This document shows, piece after piece, positions 35,118 to 48,100 of a stretch of DNA of 64,000 bases. Both the position numbers and the translations under genes were made by a program. Under the pieces are notes generated by a model. The model was not told the DNA's origin. It made no database searches and was given only the letters and a program-made list of their open reading frames with translations. This DNA is from Nectonema munidae (lineage: Eukaryota > Nematomorpha > Nectonematoida > Nectonematidae): the NCBI GenBank assembly GCA_030549495.1, contig JAUIRK010000921.1, positions 1,036,501 through 1,100,500 of the forward strand. The letters run 5' to 3'. How positions within the stretch are numbered: the stretch's first letter is position 1; every line of letters starts with the position of its first letter.

Positions 35118-35596
35118 CAGTGTTTCCCTAACTTTTTTGAGCCTCGACACACTCTTTACATAGAAAAATTCCGCTACCGACGACCAAGCAAATATTTCAA
35201 AAAAACTATTAAATGAAGTATTATAATTAACAGTATCCTTGTCATCAATTAAACATTAAGATTAAAGTAGCAACAGAAGGAAACTGGGCGAACAAGCAAC
35301 AATAACAATAAAATTTTATACAGTGTGACAAATGAGCTTGCTTTCGAGAACAACTTAAATTCCATCGAGGGTCCAAAGACGACAAGCAAACTCGCATTTC
35401 ATCATCAATTCCGAGAAGTCTTTCTCGCTTTTTGAATTTGATTTCGGTTAATGCTGAAAGAAAACAAAGTTTTCAATATTTAATAATTGAACCGCGTTAA
35501 TCGAAATCATAGTCGTGCTAATTGAATGATAAAACTATTTTTTTATTATTTCTAAAAAATCTCGCGACACACTTGGAAAGTTTTTGCGAAACACTG
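35118..35596. mobile_element. Non-autonomous hAT element (479 bp)
   Basis: Left end cagtgtttccctaactttt and right end, reverse-complemented, cagtgtttcgcaaaaacttt. It is flanked by identical 8-bp copies of ctctaaac (35110-35117, 35597-35604). No transposase was found. It inserted about 85 bases downstream of the RCC1 stop. Confidence 0.88.
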
Positions 35597-35604
35597 CTCT
35601 AAAC

Positions 35605-37427
35605 AAGGGCTCACATCCTGGGGGCGACTCTAAGTAAAGAAGATTAGGTCGTTTATATTGGCACATCAAAATTTTTATTTCCGTTATTTCGGTCTAAAGA
35701 ACTTTAACCTGCGTACTTATTAAATGATAAAGAAACATTTATTTAACAAAATCCATAAAAACAAAATACACCACAAAGCTCACGGATATCCGTGAATAAA
35801 ACACAGTTTAATTGATATATTTGTAATGTTTTCAGCCCTGAATGGTGTAGGTACATTATTTATAGAAAAAAAAACAATAGATATATTTGAGAATATTGCT
35901 AATGAAAAATTATAATTGATCAAAAAAAGTAAAACAGTTCGATTCAAAGATATTGGATAAAAAATGTTTGATGTTTACAAATGTAAAAGATAAAAAAAAT
36001 ATATGTATAATATTCGGTAAAAATTAACCAGGAATAAGGCTAGCTAATACCTCTTAGCCTAACTAATACACCAGTTAATGCAACTTAAAATTTTACTAAA
36101 TTTAAAAAACTAACTGATAGTTCATCATGATACTTTAGTTATGAATTATAAAAGAATGAATAAAAATGTTTTCATAAATAGCTTTACTTTTTTAATTTAT
36201 CTGTAAATAGAGAAAAATATATATTAATTATCTAATAATATTATTGTATGTTTTTCATTCAGTAATTGTTTAAAACAAAAATAAATAATTTATTTTGACT
36301 TTTTAATAGCACAAATATATAGAGGAATATTTTGTCCTCATATACACCGCACATACTTAATCAATTAAGGCTCTGGACACACAATCAGTACGTTATACAA
36401 GAAAGATTTTCATATATAAATATATATTCTTTTATTTTTTGTCGCCCTATCAATCAAATTTAAACTTTAATTTCTGAAATATAACTGCAAGTTCAAAAAG
36501 ATCTGTGTTGTGGGAATATTTTGTAAAAAATCAAGCAGAGTGTATTTTCCTAAATGTGCTGGAAGTTCTACATGAACTCTGACTTACCATATGAAAAATT
36601 TCACACTGTAACAGATAGTTAAGCTTCTCTTCCAAATGAAAACAATAAAGTAATATTAAAAAAATAATTTGGAGGGAAAATCTCACAAATCGTCTGATAT
36701 TATGAACTGTCTTTTAAATCCATTGGGGCTTGCTAATTTATTCAAGACCAGAAAGAAAAATATGACATAGCTCCACCCATAACTCATATTACTAAGAAGA
36801 TAATAATAAGGAATTTTATAAAAAGGAAAAAAGATATGTTAAAACAACATTTAAAGAATATACTAGAAAATGAAAAATAGGTTTCTCGCATTCTCTAAAT
36901 TTACATCACTACAAAAAAAAACTATACATGAGCCTTAATTCACATGGAAGTGAAGACTTTTTTTACTAAGAATCGTTTTTATTATAGGTTCTTTTGACAG
37001 TGTATCAACAATTAAGGTGGTTAAAAACAGGCTTTTAAATTTTGGAATTGTTTTCAAGAGAGATTTTTTGTTGTCCCACTGATGGGGCATCAATGATGAT
37101 TAAATTTAAAAATTATTGTTCACTAAGCGATGATATATGTGCAGCTATTACTATTCAATTATAATTCAAAAAAAAATTACTTTCAAAAAAAGTTTTGAAC
37201 AGTAAAAAAATCTGTTTATGGCTAGGAGTTTTGTCTTAAAGATAGAAAATATGATTCAGATGAAGATAAATATCAACAAAATTCTGGCGAGTTTACACTT
37301 GTAACCTATCAGTCTCTATCGATTCAGATACGTAGTGAATTTTAGTCGTGATAGAAAAAAGAAGGAAAATTTTTAAATTTTTCAGAAAATTACCAGTTAA
37401 AAACAACCTGCTCAAGAATATAGAAAA
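35605..37427. other. Intergenic AT-rich DNA
   Basis: No gene or element recognised between RCC1 and the Helitron. Confidence 0.5.
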
Positions 37428-37818
37428 CTAGCCGGTCCCGTGGTCGTTTCTCGCTGCGTTCGAAACATAGGATTCTGGGTAATGTGTATTTTGAGTTGCT
37501 AATAATGTTATATGGTGTGGCGATCAGTTTTTAGAATATTTTTATCTTTTCTGTGTATTTTTCTATTACACCATATAAAAATACATATAAATAATTTCCT
37601 ACATAACTCACACTACAGTTATATGAACTTATCACACATATAAAAATACACACAAAACATATAATAATTTCAACCAGTCAGAATGCTTCAAACACATACG
37701 CACATATAAACTCATCACACCATATAAAAATACACACAAAACACATATATAAATAAATTCAACCAATCAGAATGCTTCCAGTGACAGACACACACACACT
37801 TGCTTATTATTATATAGA
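37428..37818 (-). mobile_element. Non-autonomous Helitron (391 bp)
   Basis: Read on the minus strand it begins TCTATATAATAATAAGCA, runs through GTGTGTGTCTGTC and GGAAGCATTCTGATTGG, and ends GGGACCGGCTAG. It lies between A (5') and T (3') without a target duplication. TC start, CTAG end and A/T insertion are the Helitron hallmarks. A GC-rich segment before the end can form a short hairpin. The interior holds repeats of a caccatataaaaatacacac type. There is no Rep/helicase ORF, so mobility would need a helper. Confidence 0.85.
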
Positions 37819-39055
37819 TCAAGAATTAAGCATATAAATTTGCTGCAAGACCAGGTGGAAGAGTGCGGTTGCAATGCTGAAATGGATAAAAATGTAAAAC
37901 GATATTATTGGTTATTCTCTTATAAAAGTTTGTTGTGCTGAGAACCTAATGTTAAATGAATAATATTTGGAATTAGTAAGAGATATAGTGGAAAGCCAGT
38001 AGGGATTGTGTTAAAAAAACTTTACGCAGTTGACAGTAATTTGTTAAAAATTTTAAACTCTATGAATTTTGTTTGCAAAAAATTTAAATCCTTCAATAAC
38101 ACTATCAATAGAAGCAGACTAAGCTCTAAATGATATTAAAAAATTATAACATTATTAATTACTTAAGTATCTAAACAATCCTGAGCAATGTTCAACTAAA
38201 TTTGGCAATAATGCTGACATCATATAAAACAGAACTTGAAATTTTCCAAAGATTATTTAGATCCACTAAAAATGAGCTTAAAGTCGAATCCTGCGATGTT
38301 AGTAAACGGGTAAAATTAAACACAATGTTAGCTGAAGATTGTTACCTGGAATATTTGTAACAAATGAGAAAGATGATGCATGCTTCAATACAAAAAAAAA
38401 GAGAAAAATGTAGAGGTAAATTCAAATTTTTTGAATGAAAGAACAAAAGTGAATTATAGTAAGAAACTATGTGCAGTATAAAACTAACAAGTTTGGAAGT
38501 TGAAAGCTCTTGCCTGCAGCTGCTTAATTTATCACCAAATTATAGAACAACTTATCGTGTGACACTATCAATGATCAATGTTTTCTAAAACTTTATTTTC
38601 AAAAAACAAATGGATTAAAATATAAATTTTTTTTTAAATAAAATTAAATTCTCACCACTAAGGTTGACTAAATCTCTATCTACCTACCACTAAGGATTTT
38701 CATTCTTATTTTTATCAAGAATATTTGCTTTATTGAAGCATCTCTTCAATCCCCATAGATCTTAACGCTATATTAAATATAGGAAGCACTGACCTCTAAC
38801 TTGTTTCACTACCACGAAAAAATGATCTATTACATATATCATTATATAAAAATGCCAAGTGGTATGATAAACTTAAAATAGACATGTATATGAAATACTA
38901 TATAGGCTAAATTTGCAATTTATATACATGTTTACAGACTATAATATTAAACTTTCTGAAACGTTTTAAACTCTAAGGCTAGAATATACTGACTTTTTTA
39001 ACGCTTAAAATCTAAACTCTACTATGCTTCATAAACAAGCGTATTTCTCTCAGTT
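37819..39055. other. Intergenic AT-rich DNA upstream of gene 2
   Basis: Nothing recognised, apart from the acceptor-like tatttctctcag (39042-39053) just before the gene 2 ATG. Confidence 0.5.
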
Positions 39056-39166
39056 ATGGAAAAATTTTACAAAAATTATTTAAATACAAAACCGAATGAG
39101 TTAAATTTAGAAATAAAAATGGGTTTTAATCTCAAAAATAACGAGTTTGTTTCAATATTAGGTGGG
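39056..39166 (+). CDS. Gene 2 exon 1
   Basis: 37 codons from ATG. The donor ggtggg|gtgtaa is used in phase 0; the nearer donor a few bases before would be phase 1 and leads to an immediate stop in exon 2. An acceptor-like ctctcag lies 2 bases before the ATG. Confidence 0.6.
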
Positions 39167-42100
39167 GTGTAAATTATAATTTTGTTATTTTAATTAATAT
39201 TCATCCTAAACAAATCAAAGAAATTTCAAATAATTTTAAATTTTAAAATGGACATTTATTTTGATTATCAAAAAAATTCGAAGGTAATTTTATGAATTTG
39301 ATCTATAAATTTTTTGCTTTATAGCAAAAATGAAATATATTCATTCATTCATTTTCATTTAAAATCAGCCTTTAATAGTTTTTCTTTTTTGAAGATTCTT
39401 TAGCCTTGAATTATAATTATTTTCAAAACAATAAATGCATCTTTTTTTTCTATCTCAATCATTAAATTTATACATTTTATAATTTATTAATTTTATAGAT
39501 TAATTATCATTAATTTTATACGAAATTGATGGATAAACTCTAAACTACTTTTTTACTTCTAGTTTATAAATTAATACTTTCTTTTTTAGAACATACAAAA
39601 TCTTGAATGTGAGTTGTTTAATAAAATTTTGAATACATCATTGATGAAATGTCTAATAAATGGAGAGAAAACATTTGCAAATGGTAATTTTATAGTTAAT
39701 ATTTCTGATTTTATTATGTAATCACTTTTTTCTTTCTTTGACAACTAAAATCGGAAGCTCATTAAAGGTAAAGGTACCGTGGGGTGTTTTCATCGAGAAG
39801 GCACAATTGCGCCGCTTGTATCGAACTATGAAGAAAGTAGGCTTGATGCGGGATCGAACCCAAGACATTGAGTTATCGAAACACAGTATCTAACCAACCT
39901 TACTCACGCATAAAAATACTCATATTAAAACTTATATTAATTCAAATATCAAATGATTAACTATAAAGAAATTCATATATTTATATAATTCTTATTTTTG
40001 TTGTAAAATTAAAATTTTAAACAAAGTTATACAAAAAAATTTAAGTTTAACTTAAAATTAAAAAACTCTTTCTTAAATTGTTTGTGATATGAGTATTACG
40101 AATCAGCAACTTATTCAAATGAGAGTGTTTAACTAATTTGTTCAACTGTTTTCTTTGTATCTAAATTACAAATACGAACATATTAAGCAAATACGATCCA
40201 CATTTAAGCGAAGAATATCGTATAATGAGTGCACTTATTTCTATTAGAATTAGAAAAAGTCTATACTTCGTAAAATATCCAAAGAGCTTCAAATTATTGC
40301 CATTCAAATTGTAAAAATATTTAACTCCATTTTTTACAAGTTTTGTTGGATATTAGGTTGGGACTATCGTAAAGTTTTGTACTTTTTCGATTCCCATGCC
40401 GATTCCCAAAGTAGGAGCATCCTGATTTTTCTTGATTTAAAAATTTTGCTTTCAGTTTTTAGTAGCGCATTCACTATTCATTCAATAGTATGAAAGTTTA
40501 GTTAGACAATATTACCCTATATACACGTTTTAAAATTAAATTTGAAATAAAAGGTTTTCTTCAAATCAAAAATTTAAATTTAATATGCAAAATATTTATG
40601 CAAAATTTAGAGAAAGCTTGAAACTTTAAGAGCATTTTATGAATCAAAATAAAGTAAAATTTCCCTATACCATTCCAATATCGATACTTGAAAAAAGACT
40701 ATTCTTATGATTGCCATTGTGCATCAGTTCAAGACTACGGGTCAATGTTTCCTTTAAGATTTTTTGAAAGTACGCGCAATGAAAACAAAGGTGCCCAGAA
40801 TTTTTAAATTCAAAAATAAAATTAATTTTGCGATAAAAAAATACTACTCTTGGTTTTAGCTAAAGTTTGGCTAGATAATAAAATAAAAAACGCTCCTTCT
40901 AAGAGAGAACTGTTGCGATGGTGGATTGAATAGAATAATACTAAGTCAACATCTGCTATGCTTGGTTTCATACTGATCGGTGGTGGCATACCAGGGGCTG
41001 ATCTAGAAATTGGCATTAGGGGGGGGGGGGATTTTACTAAACTAGAACTCAAATTTGAAGCATATAAATTTAAGCTTTATCAAAAATTTTAAGCTATTTT
41101 TATCTTATTTTGGGTAATAGTTTAATAAAAAGCGAAAATTGACTTTTTATCATAAAACTTAGAGTATCATAATAATATATGTAAAAATGTATAAGTTTAT
41201 TATAAGAAAGTAACTAGATTAAGAACTAAGAGAGTTAAGGAGCCTAAATTGACTTTTTATCATAAAACTTAGAGTATCATAATAATATATGTAAAAATGT
41301 ATAAGTTTATTATAAGAAAGTAACTAGATTAAGAACTAAGAGAGTTAAGGAGCCTCATCCGTCTATGACACTTTTTAGCATACATATAAATAATGGTGTC
41401 AAATCCCAATCGAATATCTCTGTGAACAAAAAGAAGAATGCGTGCATTAAAACGATCCTCATTCATTGAACTGCGAAGTGAATTGATGTGGTAAAACTTG
41501 ATGTGTTTAAATAATAAATTTACAAAAAAAAAATTGGATAATATCAAAGTAATAAGCGTCACAATTAACTGCGATTGAAACATAAAAAACTTTTCAGGGC
41601 TTCTAACTTTAGAGAAAGATTGAATCTGAGTTGCAGAAATCATCATAATACTTGAGTTCTACGAAAAGAATTAGATCAATAAAAATGTCCAATCAAATGA
41701 CAATGCAATTTTAGGGGGGTGTACGCCGTTTCTTCCCCCTTTAAATCCGCCAGTGCATACTCTAGGTTACCTTTCAAAATTACTACGATTCGATAGCTTT
41801 TTTTTTAAAAAAAATTACGTACGAAATGTATCGAAGTTTGGTACGTTTTTTATCGAACCTGTGAACTTTGAGTCAATAAGGTTTTGTGCTTTATTTGTTC
41901 ACCACAAAGACATAATATAATCCATAAAGAATTTGAAAGGTAAAAAAATATCAAACAAATCTTTCTGATCATGTTTGATTACGTTTATTAATTTTTTTAA
42001 AAATTTTGATATATTTTTTAAATATCGTATTTATTTATTCCGATTCAATTTTACAGTAAGAAAAAAAGTGAAGTTTCAAAGTACAAAATTTTTTTTCGAA

Positions 42101-45100
42101 TCGTAACGTAGGCTATCACTGTCCATCACTACACTGCCTGCTTAATTTATGGAGAAGGAAACGTTTGATATCTGCCATCTAGTTTATGTTCTCAGTTTAT
42201 AATTTTCTACTTTGGATAAACTTCTTTTTTAGCCATTATATCCTATAGCGTCCTTTTTAAAGGACCTATGCGATTTATTTATTTTAATGTTTCTTATTCT
42301 CGCCTGCTTTTCCCGAGCTTAATAATGTCAATGTCTTTTATGCTTTTGAAATCGGAGCAAATTTTAGTGTATAACAGTGAAATTTTCTTTTAAGAATCCT
42401 CCGATGAATTTGAAATGCAATATAGCATGGTTAAGAAAAATGAAAATGTTATTTCAGAGTTGTTTACTCAATTATCTTCACGTAAGCTTTATTTTTTTCT
42501 TACTTTAGTTTAAAATGGACCGTTCTTTTACTTTCATCTATAGAAAAGCCTTTGTTGTTTTTCAGTCACAAATAATATAAGTAAAAAATCGTATGAAATA
42601 TCAAATCTTGATTAAGCATTTGTTTTTCATCAATAAAGTTCTTTACTATATTTCCTTATAACTTTTTGATGGCTTGTTAGCTCCACTTTGCTTAGAAGTA
42701 AATGTTTTTTTAAAATGCTATTTCGATTTCACATTGTAATATGTTTTAAAAATGCTAAAAAAGAATATGATAAAAAATATTTAATGTGGGAATAACCAAA
42801 ATCAGCGTATGAGTTTCACAATTTCTAAGGACGATATATGCTATTTGTTGTCGTTTGCATCTATGGATGGTTTTGCTTAAGTCTTTTTGGTCGCGGTTAG
42901 AATATTTGTTTTGGCATGTGTGGTAGATGATAGTTTGGTTATGAGTGGAAGTTTTATTTTCATCGTGTCTTTGTATTTGAGGACCTTAGTATACGTTGTT
43001 GAATGCGTATAGAGTGCTGTCAGCTTTGGCTCCGATGTTGGATTTGTGGATGTTGATGTTTAAGTTTCAGTGCGTAGATTTGAATCTTAGTGTCGGATAT
43101 CTTTCCTGTGGGAGCACATAAAGCTGTGTTTTGGATTGTTTGAATGCTGTTGAAGTTTGTTTGTGAGAGAATAGGATACCATTCCAATCTAAGGTAGGTC
43201 GTGTAATGGCTTTGTAATAATAATAATATATAATAAATCAGTTTTACGGGTTCCTAGCACGCTGAGGTTTAGCCGGTTTTTACCACTATGGCATTATAGA
43301 CAAAATTAAACTAATCTCAGTGTGGTGGCTTTGTAAGTATTTATCAGTGTTCCTTTGTAAGGCTTTTGTGGTGTTGACTATTTTAGCTGCTGTTTTTTTG
43401 TGATTTGTGTATGCGTGTTCTAAGCAGGGGCGCACATCTTTAAATGGGGGGGGGGGGGGGGGGGGGTGAGGCAATTTTTTTTATAATTTTCAAATTTTAT
43501 TATGAAAGAATTTTTGTCCAATGAACACACCACCATTATTACCGGACATTACACTTTCACTCTCAGCTCCCAATCTCATCAAAATTGCCGATAACTACAG
43601 TGATTTATCAAGTTTAATGACCTTGTTTCTAGTTGTAATCACATCACTTCTTTCTAACTCAACAAAGTCATTCATATATGTTGGAGTCAAAGCAAAAACA
43701 AACTGATAATTCTTGTTCATGTATACTATTATTTTTACACTCATCTATTAGAATTGAGTTCATTCCCAATTCTTCAATTTCGTCTCTAATCAGCCGAATA
43801 ACGCTTTGGGCTAGAAGAAATTCTTTACGGAATCGTGACGAAAAATAATTTTGAGATTTAAAGCTTTTCATAAACTCATCAGTCATCATGCATTTCTTTG
43901 AAAGTTGGATTTTTAGATTATCAGCTGAATAAAAGCATCAAATTTAGTACAGTTCGATGAATTAGCAGTTTCATTATGTCAGCGGTAAGATGTTTCACAT
44001 TCAGAAAATATTAAAATAGTTGCGGTTTTTGACGAAAATAGACGGGCAAATAGGATCTAAAATTGTATGAATGTAACAATTTAGGCTTTATTTTTTTGTT
44101 TTAGACTTTCCCATTAGGACGCGAAGAGACAGTGTTTACCTCCACTCATGTCATGTAATAAAGTCTTTATCCCTCATTATTGCTTTTCATCAGTTATTAA
44201 TACCGATGGTCCCAAATGCCCTTTCAGATTTGGATGTTCTATTGCTGAAACAACTGAAAGAGTAATAATAAGCCTCATCGAGAGATATGCTATACTCTAA
44301 CCCAATGCTTCTCAAACGGTGCACCGCGGCACTCTGGTGCGCCCTTCAAGATAGCCAGGTGCGCCATGAAAGGTAGCCATGTGAACCCTAAGATTCTATC
44401 TAGATAAGCGATTCTTAACAAGGGGTGCACGCACCCCCCAAGACAGCATAACAGGGGGTGCGAGAAACGACCAAATAATGGGCAACATATGTTGTAGTAG
44501 TGGTAGTAGACAAACTCACTTATTTCTCTACTTATACGTCATATATTTGTATGTATTTACTACTACTTCTGCATATGTTGTCTATTATTCATTTCTCCCT
44601 ATTGCTTTACTCGCACATAAATTGTCATACACAATGTGTATACAAAAAAGTAATAAACAAACTCACTTATTTCCCTCCTTATACATTTTATGACCAATTT
44701 TTCCATACCAATCTCAATGGTGCGTCCCAAAGTTTCAGTTATTTCATAGGTGCGTCCTAGGGTAAAAAAAGTTAGAGAAGCACTGCTCTATCCAATTGAA
44801 TGTTTTAAACCTCTTTTGTAAATCCTTGGGAAACAGAATTCTTAGTTCAGTTGATTCAGTATTTGCTGTTTGGATTTTCAAAATGGCTGTCTTGTGAAGA
44901 ACTATTCAAAAATGCTTGTATTAGGAAAAGAATCATTGGTAATACACCCAGAACTCCTTTATCTGATGCTAGATTATTCCACAAAACCCGTTATCCGATA
45001 TAATATTACCACTGACCAATTTTCTGAATGTTTTTCTCCTCTGTTATTCTGACATTCACACTCCGACACGTACACACTCTCTTCATCAAACCAAATGCTC

Positions 45101-48100
45101 TCAAACCTGTCTGTATAATTTGTTAATCCGACAGACCTATCATACAATCGTATTTTTTTTTATGACACACGCACTTAACACAATGAAAGTTGACTTTTTT
45201 GTACCAAAAAAGACATTGGGTTATATACGACATAGAAATTCAAAAGCTGGCTATAAAATAGAGGCAAAATTTTATTTTACATGAAAAATTAACGATTAAA
45301 TATTTTAATGTATTATATAAGTAGCAAAATTTAAATCTATTTGAATACACACTTTATCTCAGGGGTTTTCTGAAACCCGCGTGGAACATCGAAGTTTATC
45401 TTTTTTAACAAAATTTTATTAAATTTATAGCAAAAATGCTCCAAAAATTTTTCAAGTCTGAAAAGATTGTGCCTTGAAAATATCTCCAACTAAAAAGATA
45501 AGGCTCTATGCGATCCCATGACTTTCTAATTGATCTTTCTTTTTGAACTATGATGCTGTTGTGTATGATCGTTAAGACAGTTGTAGTGGAGTGGTGTTTT
45601 TTGAATCCCGGATGATGAACGCTTTTGCTTTTTTTTGTGGCTTGTATAATTAAAAATAGAGCGTTATGAGTTACGGATGTTTTGCTCTTTGTTGGTTTTG
45701 TGTATTGGAAAAATATGTGTAAGTTGATATATTGTTTTCGTTGACAGCCATGTTGAATATGTAAGTTATGAGAGATAGTTTGTGCGTCAAGGTATTTGAT
45801 CTGGATGTTGGAGGCTTCATGTATGTCTTTTTTGGAGTCGGAAGTGGCGATGGTCATTTAGTTTATTGAATCGAAAGTTTACTGATTTTTTGAATGTGAT
45901 ATGTGAGTTTGTTTGGTCAACAGTGATAACTGATGAGATACGGCATGTGCTTAGATCAAGACGAAATTTTTGCTTCGAGTGGCCTTTTTCCATTTTGATG
46001 CGTGATTGTATCTTCAATTCATCCAAACGTTTAAGCGCATACTTCGTTTTATTAAAGTATATATTTTGCTTTCTAGGGAAAATGTGAACATTTTCTCGTT
46101 CTAATGCACAGGTCAGAATAAAGTTCACAATTTCGCTCTTTAATAATTAAAACTTAATTTTTACACAAAATCGCATAATGTTCGGGTTTATACGGTATTT
46201 TTTTAATAGATCAACTATGTTTATATTTGAAATAAATACAAAAAAATTATGAGAAATTAAAGTATTACGCAAAGTAAAATAGAAGTTTATCAATTAAACA
46301 TAGAATTTTTGATAATACATATTTTGAAATTTTTCAGGGAATGGAAGTAGGACATGAAAATTTTAGGGCAGGTTATACCAGGCTTTACTTAAAGTTAGCC
46401 AAAAATTATATTTATTCATAGTTAAAGGTCTCTTCCAAATGCAGCCTGAGAATTTCTCGAATCAACAATAAATATTTTTTAGATTCAATGAAAATTGAAC
46501 TCAGCTCAGAATAAAATTTTGCATACTTTTTTATAGTATAAAATTGACATAAAAGAAAAAAATTTATCCAAAATAAAAAAAAATTTTAAAAGGAAAAAAA
46601 AATTAAGAATCTATAATTTTTATGGGAAACAGTATTAGGAAAATATGTATCTTTTTATTGAAATTGAATTGATAAAATATTAGTTATATTTTTTAGGTAA
46701 ATAATAAAAGTATTCTATTAAGATAGCAACAACTGTATTTAAATATGAAATAGTTCATGAGGAACAAAAGTTAAAATTTTCTATTTTTGCCAAAAGTTTT
46801 TTTGTGATAATTTAGATTCTGCATAATTTCAAACTTTAGATACTCAATTTTATTTTGGTGAAAAAATTAACCTAAAAATTTTTAAATTAAAAAAATGAAG
46901 CCATTTTTAATATATAAGTTCTTCAACCAATCTCAAAGTTTTATTAAAAAATGACATATTGACTTACTCAGGATTGATATTGTGAGTGACACACAGTATA
47001 AGATCAGTAAGTGATAGTTTTGCTGAAGTTTTTTTTGTCTCTTGATCAACTTATGAGGATGGCTGTACTCTGAGCTAATGCAAAGTTTCAGCACATCTTT
47101 TAGAATTTAGAGAAGTAATGGGATACCGTCAACCACCGATTACAGCTCAACTACAAACAATATCTACAAAATTATTCAAACATTTTTTGATAAAAATATA
47201 ATTCCTATTTAAAATATTATATCAATAGTTGTAGTTTGGAGCTTCAAATATGATAGGATAAGAAATAAGTAAGCTTGAATTTCTCATAAACATATCCCCG
47301 AAATCATAGAAAATTAATTGCATCATTCTTAGATGAAGTTTTTGTAAAATTCGATTTTTGAAAGATGTCAAAATTGAGAAAAAATGAGCATGATTTGGTT
47401 GTGAAAGCTTGGAAAGAAGAAATGAAGGAACAAGGGTTGCCCACTGTTAAGATGGAGCGATGGCTTGGCTAAGAGGCTTGAAGTATTGAATCTTAGAGAA
47501 ATGAATGAAATGCAAATGGAGACAACGAATCATGGCCACCGATCCTCATCTTAGGGATAAGGTGTAGGCAAAGAACAAAAAGAAGGAGTAGGAGATTTGA
47601 TATTTTATTTGCTCATATATTTTAAAATAGAATTTCAAGGGCTGCAGAAAACCCTATTGATTGCAAAACAAACCTTCTTACTTTTGTTCTGTAAATTGCC
47701 ATATTTGAAAGGAAGAAAATGAGCCTAGGCAAAGGCTATCAATGAATTTCAAATATTTTTTTGTTTTGAATCTCTGAAAAGTTTAAATTCATCTCAGGTG
47801 GTTCAAAAGGAATGAATTCTTCCGGTTCATGTTATCGGATTTATTTCATTGGTCTATGTGTAAAATGTTATGCAAACTTTACGACTTAGCCAATCCTAAG
47901 CGTTTTTTAACTTTCTCGTAGAAAATAAGACAAAAAGATCATATTTATAAACTTTGTATTCCTCTAACTTATTGATTTATCTTTTTAGTTAGCGACTCCA
48001 AAAATAATCTTGATTACGGAGCGTGTAAAGGACTGGATGATAAAGTCATGGCTATAGTAAGTTATTTTGATAAAAAGTATTCAATTTAGTTTCGAATTGT

